Below, piece after piece: positions 52,934 to 62,493 of a DNA stretch of 64,000 bases. The DNA comes from Allomesorhizobium camelthorni (GTDB lineage Bacteria > Pseudomonadota > Alphaproteobacteria > Rhizobiales > Rhizobiaceae), in the NCBI RefSeq assembly GCF_011045125.1, contig NZ_JAAKZF010000015.1, positions 1-64,000 on the forward strand. The letters are read 5' to 3'. Each line of letters opens with the position of its first letter. The stretch's first letter is position 1. Made by a program: the position numbers and the translations under genes. Below the pieces are notes generated by a model. That model did not search any database, had not been told where the DNA came from, and worked only from the letters and a program-made list of their open reading frames with translations.

Positions 52934-53165
52934 GGATACGCTCCCATTCTCCCAGGAATTCGTCTCGATGTTTAACAACCTCGGCCAACAAGCGCCGCAT
53001 GTCCGACCGTTTGATGCCGATGCTGAACACCAGTTCGGGTGCGCCGTCCGCTCCAAGCAGGTTGATCTTCGCATGGCCGGCGCCGGTCAGATGAACATGG
53101 GCCGGCTCGTGATCGGCCGTATAGATCACAAACCGGAAGCCATGAGCACGGTGGACGACGACCAT
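52917..53165 (-). CDS. DUF4160 protein
   Basis: An 82 aa protein matching DUF4160: VVHRAHGFRFVIYTADHEPAHVHLTGAG, then LVFSIGIKRSDMRRLLAEVV. Its role is unknown; it is the first gene of a two-gene unit with DUF2442. The ATG at 53165 is used, an in-frame ATG at 53183 lies further up. Its end overlaps the start of the DUF2442 gene. Confidence 0.8.
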   Translation of the reverse strand: MVVVHRAHGFRFVIYTADHEPAHVHLTGAGHAKINLLGADGAPELVFSIGIKRSDMRRLLAEVVKHRDEFLGEWERIHGQND

Positions 53166-53264
53166 CAGCCAAAAATAACCCATCGGATGGGTTATTGCCA
53201 GCCCCGATTTAGCTCACGAAGGAAGCGTCAATTCAGATCTGATTTCAGTCGACAGTAAGAACTC

Positions 53265-54542
53265 TCACCCGCCCGATTTCGGCACCAGCAGCGGAATGAT
53301 GCGCTCGCTCTTGGCGACTGCCGGACGCCCGGTCGCGCCGTAGGAGATGCCGAGCGCATCCCAGGTCTCGACCAGCGCGTCGCGCAGCGTCTCGATCAGG
53401 GCATCGGAATGGAACGGCGTCGGCGTGATGCGCAGCCGCTCGGTGCCGCGCGGCACCGTCGGATAGTTGATCGGCTGGATGTAGATGCCGTGGACGCCGA
53501 GCAGGCGGTCGGTCGCCATCTTGCAGAGTTCGGGATCGCCGACCAGCACCGGGACGATATGCGTGGCGGAGGGCATGACCGGCAAACCTGCGGCAGCCAG
53601 GATATCCTTGGTCCGCTCCGCCTGCCGCTTCTGCGCTTCGCGCTCGGCCTGCGACTGCTTGAGGTGGCGGATCGAAATGGTGGCCGCAGCCGCGATCGCC
53701 GGCGGCAGCGCGGTGGTGAAGATGAAGCCAGGCGCATAGGAGCGCACCGCGTCGATCACGGCGCTCGCGCCGGTGATGTAGCCGCCCAGTGTCCCGAACG
53801 CCTTGGCGAGCGTGCCCTCGATGATGTCGATGCGGTCGGCGAGGCCTTCGCGCTCGGTGATGCCGCCGCCGCGCGGACCGTACATGCCGACGGCATGGAC
53901 CTCGTCGATATAGGTCATTGCGTTGTATTTCTCGGCGAGCTCGACGATCTGTTCGATCGGAGCGATGTCGCCGTCCATCGAATAGACGGATTCGAAGACG
54001 ATTAGCTTGGCGCGCTCGCGGCCTGCCGCCTGCAGCAGGCTTTCAAGATGGGCGACGTCGTTGTGGCGGAAGATCTTCTTTTCGGCGCCCGAGCGGCGCA
54101 CGCCCTCGATCATCGAGGCGTGGTTCAGTTCGTCGGAAAGCACCAGGCAGTTCGGCAGGAGGCGGGCAATCGTCGAGATCGACGCCTCGTTGGAGACGAA
54201 GCCCGAAGTGAAGACCAGCGCAGCTTCCTTGCCGTGCAGGTCGGCGAGTTCCTTTTCAAGCTCGACCAGCGGGTGGTTGGTGCCGGAAATATTGCGCGTG
54301 CCGCCAGCGCCCGAACCCATCCTGCCGGCGGTCTCCTGGAAGGCGGCGATCACGGCCGGGTGCTGTCCCATGCCGAGATAGTCGTTGGAGCACCAGACGG
54401 TGATCTCCTGTTCCTGGCCGTTGGCGCGCCAGATGGCGCGGGGGAAGGAGCCGGCGATCCGCTCGAGATCGGCAAAGACGCGATAGCGACGCTCGGCATG
54501 AACCTGGTCGATCGCTTCCTCGAAAAACCGCTGATAGTTCAT
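53265..54542 (-). CDS. hemA: 5-aminolevulinate synthase
   Basis: A 425 aa PLP enzyme of the C4 (Shemin) pathway that condenses glycine with succinyl-CoA, the first committed step of haem synthesis in alphaproteobacteria. It begins [20 protein letters not shown], with [36 protein letters not shown] and the PLP lysine in [13 protein letters not shown]. Sequence is full-length. It stands alone and is divergent from galE across about 270 bases, in which I see no convincing FNR-type box. Confidence 0.95.
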   Translation of the reverse strand: MNYQRFFEEAIDQVHAERRYRVFADLERIAGSFPRAIWRANGQEQEITVWCSNDYLGMGQHPAVIAAFQETAGRMGSGAGGTRNISGTNHPLVELEKELADLHGKEAALVFTSGFVSNEASISTIARLLPNCLVLSDELNHASMIEGVRRSGAEKKIFRHNDVAHLESLLQAAGRERAKLIVFESVYSMDGDIAPIEQIVELAEKYNAMTYIDEVHAVGMYGPRGGGITEREGLADRIDIIEGTLAKAFGTLGGYITGASAVIDAVRSYAPGFIFTTALPPAIAAAATISIRHLKQSQAEREAQKRQAERTKDILAAAGLPVMPSATHIVPVLVGDPELCKMATDRLLGVHGIYIQPINYPTVPRGTERLRITPTPFHSDALIETLRDALVETWDALGISYGATGRPAVAKSERIIPLLVPKSGG

Positions 54543-54813
54543 TCTGATTTCCCAGTTTGGCGGCGATCATAATCACTGCCGATTTTTGCGTCCATGACCG
54601 AAACTCGGTCAAAATGCCACGGCTTGCCCGCCTACAAACAAACACAAGCCCTTTGCTATTGCATTGACCGGAAACAATGGGCCTTTTCGTCGAAGGTTAG
54701 CGAGATGGTTCCAGATGCAGGCACGCGACTGAACGCGCCCGGTGAATTGAAGTGTGTTGCCATTATCCCGGCGGCGTTTCACATAGTTCATTAAGATCAG
54801 CGGAGATTTTGCA

Positions 54814-55809
54814 ATGAGCGTTCTGGTAACCGGCGGCGCCGGCTACATCGGCAGCCACATGGTGTGGGAGCTGCTCGATGCCGGCGAAGAGATGGTCGTG
54901 CTCGACCGGCTGTCGACAGGCTTCGAATGGGCGGTCGCCCCGGAGGCGAAGCTGGTCGTCGGCGACGTCGCCGACGGCGAACTCGTGGGTTCGCTGATCC
55001 GCGAGCATTCGGTCGACGCCATCATCCATTTCGCGGGTTCGATCGTGGTTCCGGAATCGGTCACCGACCCGCTCGGTTATTACGAGAACAACACCTGCAA
55101 GACCCGAGCGCTGATCGAGACGGCGGTGCGCGGCGGCGTTCCCAATTTCATCTTCTCCTCGACCGCAGCCGTCTATGGCGCGGCGGGCCTGGAGCCGGTC
55201 CGCGAGGATGCGCGGCTTGCGCCGGAATCGCCCTACGGCCTCTCCAAGCTGATGAGCGAATGGATGCTGCGCGACGCCGCAGCCGCGCACGGTATTCGCT
55301 ACACGGCGCTGAGATATTTCAATGTGGCCGGCGCCGACCCGAAAGGCCGGACCGGCCAGTCGACGCCCGGCGCCACCCACCTGATCAAGGTGGCCAGCGA
55401 AACCGCGCTCGGCAAGCGGCCTTCCATGCAGGTCTTCGGCACGGATTATCCGACGCCGGACGGCACCTGCGTGCGCGACTACATCCATGTCAGCGACCTG
55501 GTCGCCGCGCATCGGCTGGCATTGGAGCGGCTGCGCGCCGGCGGCGACAGCCTCGTCGCCAATTGCGGCTACAGCCACGGCTATTCGGTGCTCGAGGTGA
55601 TCGAGAGCGTGCGCCGTGTGTTCGGCGGCGACTTCGACGTCAAGGTCGGCGGCAGGCGGCCCGGCGACGCGGCGTCGGTGATCGCCAATTCCGATCTCGC
55701 CCGACGCGAATTCGGCTGGACGCCCGCCCATGACGACCTCGACGCTATCGTCGGCGATGCGCTATCGTGGGAAAGGAAGCTCACCGGCAAGAACTCGGTG
55801 CGCGGCTGA
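54814..55809 (+). CDS. galE: UDP-glucose 4-epimerase
   Basis: A 331 aa NAD-dependent epimerase converting UDP-glucose and UDP-galactose, for exopolysaccharide and lipopolysaccharide precursors (ExoB in rhizobia). Visible are GGAGYIGSHMVWELL at the N-terminus, the serine-threonine region SSTAAVYGAAG and the catalytic YGLSKLMSEW. GCGGAGATTTTGCA precedes the ATG. The following racemase-like gene starts 59 bases after the stop. Confidence 0.92.
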   Translation: MSVLVTGGAGYIGSHMVWELLDAGEEMVVLDRLSTGFEWAVAPEAKLVVGDVADGELVGSLIREHSVDAIIHFAGSIVVPESVTDPLGYYENNTCKTRALIETAVRGGVPNFIFSSTAAVYGAAGLEPVREDARLAPESPYGLSKLMSEWMLRDAAAAHGIRYTALRYFNVAGADPKGRTGQSTPGATHLIKVASETALGKRPSMQVFGTDYPTPDGTCVRDYIHVSDLVAAHRLALERLRAGGDSLVANCGYSHGYSVLEVIESVRRVFGGDFDVKVGGRRPGDAASVIANSDLARREFGWTPAHDDLDAIVGDALSWERKLTGKNSVRG

Positions 55810-55868
55810 GGCGACTCTGCCGGGCAGCGTTCCCGGCGAGAGGGCTTTCCGGCGGGTGGGGACGAGGC

Positions 55869-57692
55869 ATGGGACCGCAAGTCGCGATCGACCTCGGGCG
55901 GATTGAGCGCAACGCGCGGAAAATCGTCGAGCGCTGCGCGCAATCCGGGATCAAGGTTTTCGGCGTCACCAAGGGAACCTGCGGCATGCCGCAGGTTGCT
56001 CGCGCAATGCTGCGCGGCGGCGTCGCCGGCATCGCCGAATCGCGATTCGAAAACATCCGCCGGCTGCACGAAAGCGGGATCGATTGCCCGATCATGCTGC
56101 TGCGCAGCCCGCCGATCTCGCGCGTCGAGGAGGTGGTGCGCACGGTCGATATCAGCCTGCAGTCGGAACTCGCCATCATAGGCGAGATCTCGCGCATCGC
56201 CGAGCGCCTCGGCCGCGTCCACGACATCATCGTCATGGTCGATCTCGGTGACCTGCGCGAAGGCATCTGGCCGAACGACCTTTTGCCGACCGTGGAGAAG
56301 ATCCTCGAGATGAAGGGCGTCAGGATCGCCGGCATCGGCACCAATCTGACCTGCTTCGGCGCCATTGTGCCGACCGAGGAGAATCTTGGGCAACTGGTGG
56401 CGCACGCCTACAAGATCGAGCGGCTGGCCGGGATCACGCTCGACTGGGTGTCGGGAGGAAATTCGTCGTCGCTGCCGCTGCTGCTCGAAGGACGCCTGCC
56501 CGCAGGCATCAACAATCTGCGCGTCGGCGAAGCCATCCTGCAGGGCGGCATCGAGACGTTCCGTGACAAGCCATGGCCCGGACTGGAATACGAGGCATTC
56601 CGACTTGCCGGAGAACTCATCGAGGTGAAGCTGAAGCCTTCGATGCCGATCGGCGAATCCGGCTTCGATGCGTTCGGCAACCGGCCGCTCTTCGTCGATG
56701 AAGGCGACCGGTTGCGCGGCATTGCTAATATAGGGCGCGAGGACGTCATTGTCGAAAGCCTCACGCCGATCAACAAGGGCGTACGGGTGCTGGGCGCGTC
56801 GAGCGACCATCTGGTGCTCGACGTGACCGAAGCCGATCCACCGCTCGCCGTAGGGGATCGCGTCAGCTTCCGGATGGGCTACGGTGCGCTGCTCACCACG
56901 ATGACCTCGGAATATGTCGAAAAGGCACCCATGCACGACATCGCCGAAATACCCGGCCGCAAGATGGTCTCGATAATCGCCGAGCCGCAATCGGCACCCA
57001 TCCTGGCCAGGCATGATGTCGGCTCAAGGCTCGAGGCGATGGATTACGATGTGGTGGAACTGGCCGACGCCACGCGTCCGCCCGCGGGCCTGATCAGGCT
57101 TCATTCGGGCAAGGACCGGCGCGCAGCCTATCAGGCTCTGGCGGCAGCCGCCCGCGCTACGCACTCGCTCGGCCTCATCTGGATTGACTCGATCGCGGCG
57201 CTGATGCCGGAAGCCGGCGAAGATGACGAAATGGCGGAGACTTCGGTGCTGTCGCGCGTGCTTGGCCTCGGCGGGCGGCAAGGTGCGCTGCAGCCGCAGC
57301 TTTCTCCTGAAAATGTCGTTCTGGTGGGATTGCGCGAGGCCCATCCGGCCGAGGCGAAAATCCTCAAGCAATCCCGCATCTCGGTATTCACAATGGCGGA
57401 GATCGACGGCTCCGGCATGCGCGATGTTATGCGCGAAGCGATCCGGATCGCCTCGTCCGGCACAAGCGGCTTCCACGTAAGCTATTCGCCGACAGCCACG
57501 GAAATGCCGGGATGGGCGCCGGGCGCAGGAGGCATGACGGTCCGTGAGACACATCAGGCGATGGAGGCCATCGCGCTCAGCGGCCGCATGACGTCCATGG
57601 ACATTTCGCCGGTAGCCGCCGGACTAGATTCCCGGATCGGCCATGAAACGGTTAACTTCGTGATGTCTGCTTTCGGGAAGCGGATTTTGTGA
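55869..57692 (+). CDS. ornithine/alanine-type racemase fused to a degenerate arginase-like domain
   Basis: A 607 aa two-part protein. Residues 1 to about 365 match PLP-dependent racemases of the alanine-racemase N-terminal family, with the PLP lysine in FGVTKGTCGMPQVARAML near residue 38 and the typical SGGNSSSLPLLLEGRLPAG and INNLRVGEAILQG, close to ornithine racemase. The remainder follows arginase/agmatinase closely (GLIWIDSIAALMPEA, ALQPQLSPENVVLVGLRE, SVFTMAEIDGSGM, PGAGGMTVRETHQAMEAIAL and the end MSAFGKRIL), but the manganese ligands are lost: the expected DAHxD is DSIAA, and the expected SFDxDxxDP is SYSPTATEM. The second part is therefore probably non-catalytic, perhaps a structural or regulatory domain. 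Start ATG 55869 is chosen because upstream sequence lies in galE. Confidence 0.75.
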   Translation: MGPQVAIDLGRIERNARKIVERCAQSGIKVFGVTKGTCGMPQVARAMLRGGVAGIAESRFENIRRLHESGIDCPIMLLRSPPISRVEEVVRTVDISLQSELAIIGEISRIAERLGRVHDIIVMVDLGDLREGIWPNDLLPTVEKILEMKGVRIAGIGTNLTCFGAIVPTEENLGQLVAHAYKIERLAGITLDWVSGGNSSSLPLLLEGRLPAGINNLRVGEAILQGGIETFRDKPWPGLEYEAFRLAGELIEVKLKPSMPIGESGFDAFGNRPLFVDEGDRLRGIANIGREDVIVESLTPINKGVRVLGASSDHLVLDVTEADPPLAVGDRVSFRMGYGALLTTMTSEYVEKAPMHDIAEIPGRKMVSIIAEPQSAPILARHDVGSRLEAMDYDVVELADATRPPAGLIRLHSGKDRRAAYQALAAAARATHSLGLIWIDSIAALMPEAGEDDEMAETSVLSRVLGLGGRQGALQPQLSPENVVLVGLREAHPAEAKILKQSRISVFTMAEIDGSGMRDVMREAIRIASSGTSGFHVSYSPTATEMPGWAPGAGGMTVRETHQAMEAIALSGRMTSMDISPVAAGLDSRIGHETVNFVMSAFGKRIL

Positions 57693-57771
57693 CGAACGCC
57701 CACATCCCGGACTGAACGCCCCGACGTTCGCGGGTTTACGCTTGTTGTTCTGAGAAGGCCGAACGCTGCAT

Positions 57772-58041
57772 CTACCGAGATGAACCTTGGGTGTTTTCGT
57801 TCGTCTCCTGCAATTGAGACGGTGCGGAGCACCTCGGGGAGTCCATACCGTTCAAAAGCGTAAGCACGAGGATGATAGCGATCACCATTACCGCCATGCC
57901 GATGAACTCCGCCGGCGGGAACCAAGCCGGATGACGCGCCGCCTGCAAGCGGCGCTTGGCCATTGCCTGATCATACTTCGCATTGAGACGCCCCACTTTG
58001 GCGGCAATCCGTTCGATATCCGGGTCATCACTCATGGTCAT
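57772..58041 (-). CDS. small membrane protein (89 aa)
   Basis: Unrecognised. A soluble helical N-terminus (DPDIERIAAKVGRLNAKYDQ) is followed by one hydrophobic segment (FIGMAVMVIAIILVLTLLNG) and a polar tail. It starts MTMSDDPDIE; AAGGATCG precedes the first ATG and the second ATG (58035) may also be used. The start overlaps the preceding small gene by 14 bases, so the two are coupled. Confidence 0.55.
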   Translation of the reverse strand: MTMSDDPDIERIAAKVGRLNAKYDQAMAKRRLQAARHPAWFPPAEFIGMAVMVIAIILVLTLLNGMDSPRCSAPSQLQETNENTQGSSR

Positions 58042-58204
58042 CGATCCTTGCGCAGAGCTCCTCGATGTCGATAGGATCTGTCGTATGAAGGAAACCCCGG
58101 TCGTCAGTCGAGATCCTCATTGCCAGCTGTCGGCGCATCGTGAGTCGCAACCGCATCATCGCGAATTGCCGGGCGTTGGACGCAGCTTCCAAAGCATCGT
58201 GCAT
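58028..58204 (-). CDS. hypothetical small protein (58 aa)
   Basis: Unrecognised soluble peptide beginning MHDALEAASNARQFAMMRL. The ATG at 58204 is placed after a strong GAAGGAG site, so the longer frame to 58261 is not used. Basic in the middle and acidic at the end (DIEELCARIDDHE). It overlaps the start of the following small membrane protein gene. Confidence 0.5.
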   Translation of the reverse strand: MHDALEAASNARQFAMMRLRLTMRRQLAMRISTDDRGFLHTTDPIDIEELCARIDDHE

Positions 58205-59185
58205 TGGCTCCTTCGGGATGCTAAAAGTCGCGCCTTTGCAACACGGCAAGTACCACGCCAATCTCTGCGTCGGTCATTATTGCAGGCTCCACAAGCGATC
58301 TTCCTGAGAGAATCAGTAGAATTTTTGTAAGCCACATTTTTATGTGATGCAATAGAACCGCATATGTATTTTAAAATGTTCCCGTTTTATTCTTCTTCAT
58401 GTCGTGAAGTTCTACTGCGTTTTTTGGACTTACATTTGTGGGTAACATGGAACTGGCGATTTTGACGCCTAGTATTCTCTAGCCAATTGCCGGGGTCATG
58501 ACGCCGTGCGCAGTTGCACAACTCGGATGCAGCGTCGTTGGATGGCGCGAATTTTGAAACCGGTTGCAAAATTCCCAAGCGAAGTCACCAAAACTGCGCC
58601 CGGCAGCCGTTCACAAAAACGGTCCTGGATTGCCGCCACCAACAGCCGTGTAGCGTCTGATCTCGCAGACCCTCAACCCGTCGCTGCAAAGTGCAAGGGA
58701 AGGAACCGGGACGCTCTCACGATTGTAGTAGGAGGGTCTTTCAGCGCGACGCGCGTGACCGGTTCACCTAGAACGAAGGTGTGTAAGCTACGAAGTTGGG
58801 ACAAAGCCGACGCCTTCGTCTTTCTAAGCTCTCGTTAACCGCTGTCTGCCATCCTGACCCAACGTCAACCGGGCGGTGACGTGACGAAATTCGCTTTAAG
58901 CGATCACGCCGAGGTGTGTCTATGTCACGTTTCGCCCAACTGACTTTGGCCGCCTTGCCATCGCCGCAGGCTCCTGCGGCTGCCTACTGCCTTCCACCGG
59001 TTGCTCTACCGGGATCGGAATTCAGGACCCTGCCCGTATCAGCGCTTCCACGTCACGATCGTCGACAGTTTCGGCTATCAGCTGCGCGACGTCTTCAATC
59101 GGCGCATTCGGGCGAAACACCGAAGGGCAGCCATGAGACGCCGACGTCATATGCAGCGTGTTGAATGAATGATGAGGATTGAGTC
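58205..59185. other. intergenic region before the secretion genes
   Basis: Nearly 1 kb without a supported gene. The part 58310-58440 is AT-rich relative to its neighbours. At about 58970-59164 one plus-strand frame reads like basic protein (IVDSFGYQLRDVFNRRIRAK and an arginine-rich end) but has no start codon with a ribosome binding site; it could be a decayed small gene. Promoters for tolC should lie near 59100-59170. Confidence 0.4.
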
Positions 59186-60547
59186 GTGCCGTTTGCACAT
59201 AGAAGTATTTTCATCGCTGCCATTGTTTCGGCGACTGCCCTTTCCCCGCTGACTGCTTCCGCCGAAAGTATAACGGGCGCGTTATCAAAGGCCTATCAGC
59301 GAAATTCGACACTGAACTCGGCGCGTGCCGGCGTTCGGGTCACGGACGAGAGCGTAGCTGTCGCCAAGTCGGGCTATCGCCCCACTATAACCGGTATATC
59401 GAGCATCGATTACACCTCGCAGTCGGGCACCACGCTGACCACCGGGTCTTTTGGCGTGGAAATCCAGCAATCGCTGTTCGACGGATTTCAAACCATCAAC
59501 AATGTCGCCTCGGCCGAGGCGCGGGTGTACGCTTCAAACGAAAGCTTGCGCAACACCGAGCAGAACATCCTGTTCGATGCCGCTGCCACCTATATGGACG
59601 TCATTCGCGACCGGCAGATCGCCATATTGACCGAGCGAAATCTCGAATTCCTGAACGAGCAGGCGCTTGCCGCACGTTCGCGCCTTGAGGTCGGAGAAGG
59701 CACCCGCACCGACCTCGCGCAAGCCGATGCGAGCCGCTCGGCCGCGATTGCCCAGGTCGCCGTGGCGCGGGCGCAGGTAACGGTAAGCGAGTCCATATAC
59801 AGGCAGGTGATCGGCGAGGCGCCAGGCAAGCTGCAGGCCACCTCTCCGCTTGCCAAACTGCTGCCCGCCAGCCTGGGCAAGGCGTACGCCGTTGCCGAAG
59901 GCAATCATCCGGCCATCCTGGCGACGCAACATCTAGTCGATGCGGCCGGCTTTACCGTCAAATCCGCGGAAGGCCAGTTGCTGCCGCAAATATCCGCGCA
60001 AGCCGGTATTTCGCGCAACTACAGCGACACGATCGGCGCGCTGAATGACGGCACGTCGGATGCCGCGAGCATCGGCGCGACGCTTACGGTGCCGATTTAC
60101 CAGGGTGGCAGGACGTCCGCGCAGGTGCGTCAGTCCAAAGAGTCGCTCGGCCAGGCGCGCATCGAAGTCGACGTCAGCCGAGACCAGGTCCGTGCGGCAG
60201 TTGCCGCAGCATGGTCGCAATATCGAGCAGCCAGGGAAACCGTTGCTGCTACACGTGAAGCCGTAGCGGCCGCTGAACTCGCCCTCGCCGGCGTCATTGA
60301 AGAGCGCGATGTTGGCCAGCGCACGACGCTCGACGTACTCGACTCCCAGGCCGACCTCATCGACGCCCAGATTGCTGTCGCCAATGCGGAACGCGACGTG
60401 GTCGTGGCCAGCTATGCGATCCTTTCCGCAATCGGGCGTCTTTCGCCCAGGCGGATCGGTCTCAAGGTTGCCGAGTACAGGCCCCAAGAGCACTATGACG
60501 CCGTCAAGGACAAATGGTTCGGGGTGCGGACCCCGGACGGCCGATGA
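59186..60547 (+). CDS. TolC-family outer membrane efflux/secretion protein
   Basis: A 453 aa outer membrane protein of the TolC type, with signal peptide (MPFAHRSIFIAAIVSATALS..TASA) and the two repeated helical/beta halves of the family: ALSKAYQRNSTLNSARAGVRV, RLEVGEGTRTDLAQADASRS, then GNHPAILATQHLVDAAGF and VGQRTTLDVLDSQADLIDAQIAVANAERD. It forms the outer channel of a type I secretion or RND system. GTG start with AGGATTGAGTC before it. Its proximity to the Asp-rich proteins and the ABC exporter makes a type I secretion role likely. Confidence 0.9.
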   Translation: MPFAHRSIFIAAIVSATALSPLTASAESITGALSKAYQRNSTLNSARAGVRVTDESVAVAKSGYRPTITGISSIDYTSQSGTTLTTGSFGVEIQQSLFDGFQTINNVASAEARVYASNESLRNTEQNILFDAAATYMDVIRDRQIAILTERNLEFLNEQALAARSRLEVGEGTRTDLAQADASRSAAIAQVAVARAQVTVSESIYRQVIGEAPGKLQATSPLAKLLPASLGKAYAVAEGNHPAILATQHLVDAAGFTVKSAEGQLLPQISAQAGISRNYSDTIGALNDGTSDAASIGATLTVPIYQGGRTSAQVRQSKESLGQARIEVDVSRDQVRAAVAAAWSQYRAARETVAATREAVAAAELALAGVIEERDVGQRTTLDVLDSQADLIDAQIAVANAERDVVVASYAILSAIGRLSPRRIGLKVAEYRPQEHYDAVKDKWFGVRTPDGR

Positions 60548-60636
60548 CAGCAGTCACCCGGGTTCGGCCAGCGGCGGTGGCAACGCTCGCGCATTAAGCG
60601 CTTACCGCTGCCGCGTTGATCGGCTGCAGTGACGAT

Positions 60637-61074
60637 CTATTTTCTCGGCGGAAGGCGCTTGTATTCGACGCCGTCGAAAATCATCGTGCTGGGGTCGGGC
60701 GCCGACATTTTTCTCTCTTTGCCGTCACTGCACAGGAACATTGGCCACTCTAAGGCTATGCACTCCAATTCAGTAAACCAGTTGCCAGCATAATTTCCGA
60801 GGGAGACCCGGAATACGTCGTTTCCTATCCTGCGCACTGAATCACCGTTGGCGCCAACCCAGGTCCACGGCCCCGTGAGGACTTCGTATCGCCTCATGGC
60901 CATCACGTATTCAACCACAACTGCCTGTCTGTCGGCATATAGGGTGGCGATATCGGATTTGCCTGAAACGATGGTCGTCAGGTTCGGACCCGCCCATTTT
61001 GTGGCGAGGCCGCCCTCCGCCTTTGCCGGAACCATCGAACACAACAGGATGGTAGCGATCGATGCCCTTTTCAC
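60637..61074 (-). CDS. secreted hypothetical protein (145 aa)
   Basis: Unrecognised protein with signal peptide (MKRASIATILLCSMVPAKA) and a mature part rich in aromatic residues (TGPWTWVGANGDSVRRIG, LECIALEWPMFLCSDGKERK), probably periplasmic. GTG start at 61074 after GGGAGGAGAGG. It is convergent with the TolC gene and not obviously part of the secretion operon. Confidence 0.6.
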   Translation of the reverse strand: MKRASIATILLCSMVPAKAEGGLATKWAGPNLTTIVSGKSDIATLYADRQAVVVEYVMAMRRYEVLTGPWTWVGANGDSVRRIGNDVFRVSLGNYAGNWFTELECIALEWPMFLCSDGKERKMSAPDPSTMIFDGVEYKRLPPRK

Positions 61075-61445
61075 CCTCTCCTCCCAGCGCCGGAGCAGAC
61101 ATGGTCACAAAAGTCGATTCATCCCCGTCGCGGCCCCTTGAATACGTTTCGTTGGCTGAAACATCCCGAAAAGCAAAGGATAGCTGCACCGCGTCTCCTC
61201 CAAATAACTCGGAATGCTTAACAGTCCGCTACAAGCCGCAAAAAGCGGACCATTAGCCCATAGGTATTAGTCTTACCGGGTGACGTCACTGTCCTAGCCG
61301 CGACTTCAACTAGCGCTGACGAGTCCGCTTCGTGCCCTCCTGGACGGAGGTGTTTCGCCCGTCTTGGCGTCTATCACCGTTTTCCGAAAGATGGGATGCT
61401 GGGTCCTGCGATAGCGCCGATCGGCGGTCACGGGAGGAGATTACA

Positions 61446-62162
61446 ATGGCGCGTGACGAGCACAACAAGAAAGAAGCGACCGTCGACCGCGGTAACGTGG
61501 ATAAAACGGAGGAGATCGATTTCACCCAATACGACGACGATCTTGATGGTGATGGCGGTCGTAGCCTTGATATCAATCTGGACCAGGACTCGCGCCTGGA
61601 AAACGATGACGCCATCGGGGTGAAGGTCATCGGATCGCGGCCGGTCAAGGTCGAACTCGATACGGAAATCGACCAAAACGGCGAAATCGACCAGGACGAG
61701 GATGTTGACGTCGACGCAGGCGGCGGCTCCGGCGGACGCGAAGCCAGCGTCAGGACGCAACAAAGACTGGAAGTGGACCAGCGAATCGACGTGGATGTCG
61801 AAGTCAGCGAAAGAGATGGCGTTGTCTTCATCGAGGTCGGTGTTGACATTGAGGAAGATATTGAGATCGAGAGTGACGCCGACATCAATGTGCGCGATGG
61901 CGACCGGAACAGCCTCGAGACGGACATCGATCAGGACGACGAAATTGATCAGAACATCGACGTGGATGTGGAAATCCGCGACGGCCTTGACGCCAGCGTC
62001 GATGTAGACATCGTTCCTCTCGTACAGGCCCTCGCGCGCGCAGCGATCGCTTCTGCTCAAGGCAAAGACGGGGACTCGATCGACGTCCGCCTCGACGAAC
62101 TCGCCGCTGCGCTCGGGGATGTCCAGATAGTCGTCGATGTAAGCGACGACCTCGACCTCTGA
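61446..62162 (+). CDS. acidic Asp-periodic hypothetical protein, candidate type I secretion substrate
   Basis: I do not recognise this 238 aa protein. It is extremely acidic and after residue 20 shows alternating acidic and hydrophobic residues (SLDINLDQDSRL, IDVDVEVSERD, EVGVDIEEDIEIESDADINV, IDQNIDVDVEIRDGLDASVD), a pattern expected of beta strands or a calcium-binding beta structure. It has no cysteine and no N-terminal signal, and ends in VDVSDDLDL, with hydrophobic and acidic residues at the very C-terminus, as in type I substrates. GGGAGGAG precedes the ATG at 61446. It lacks the classical GGxGxDxxx repeats, so it is not an ordinary RTX protein. A terminator follows at 62190. Confidence 0.7.
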   Translation: MARDEHNKKEATVDRGNVDKTEEIDFTQYDDDLDGDGGRSLDINLDQDSRLENDDAIGVKVIGSRPVKVELDTEIDQNGEIDQDEDVDVDAGGGSGGREASVRTQQRLEVDQRIDVDVEVSERDGVVFIEVGVDIEEDIEIESDADINVRDGDRNSLETDIDQDDEIDQNIDVDVEIRDGLDASVDVDIVPLVQALARAAIASAQGKDGDSIDVRLDELAAALGDVQIVVDVSDDLDL

Positions 62163-62189
62163 ACTTCACCGTTTTGGGGCATGCGTGAC

Positions 62190-62216
62190 AGCCGGGCTTT
62201 GTCCCGGCTTTTCTTT
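62190..62216 (+). terminator. rho-independent terminator
   Basis: AGCCGGG (62190-62196), loop CTTTGT, CCCGGCT (62203-62209), then TTTCTTT. It ends the gene for the first acidic protein. Confidence 0.8.
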
Positions 62217-62493
62217 GACGCTTTTAATATGCACGAAGGCCCATTGGATCTTGGTAGCCCTTCAAGATTAGCAGATTGGGTTAACGATCGCCAATCGGAA
62301 TGAACCCGATCGGACGTGAGCGCCCATTTAGGTCGGATGCCCATTGGTAACTATTCTCTCCGGCGCAAAACGAACATGCTTCGCCCATCGACGCGCCGTC
62401 GGAGGATCCGCCGGATCATCCTCACGGCGGTCGGTCCGCTCCGGCAGCAAATGGCCGAGAGCGGCGTTCCTCAACAACAGGGAGGGAAATCCC

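Noticed and set aside
55581-57014. Minus-strand open frame of 477 codons
   Set aside because: Antisense to galE and the racemase fusion, without recognisable motifs or ribosome binding site.
58506-58838. Plus-strand frame of 110 codons
   Set aside because: No ribosome binding site, no conserved pattern and mixed basic composition; probably chance.
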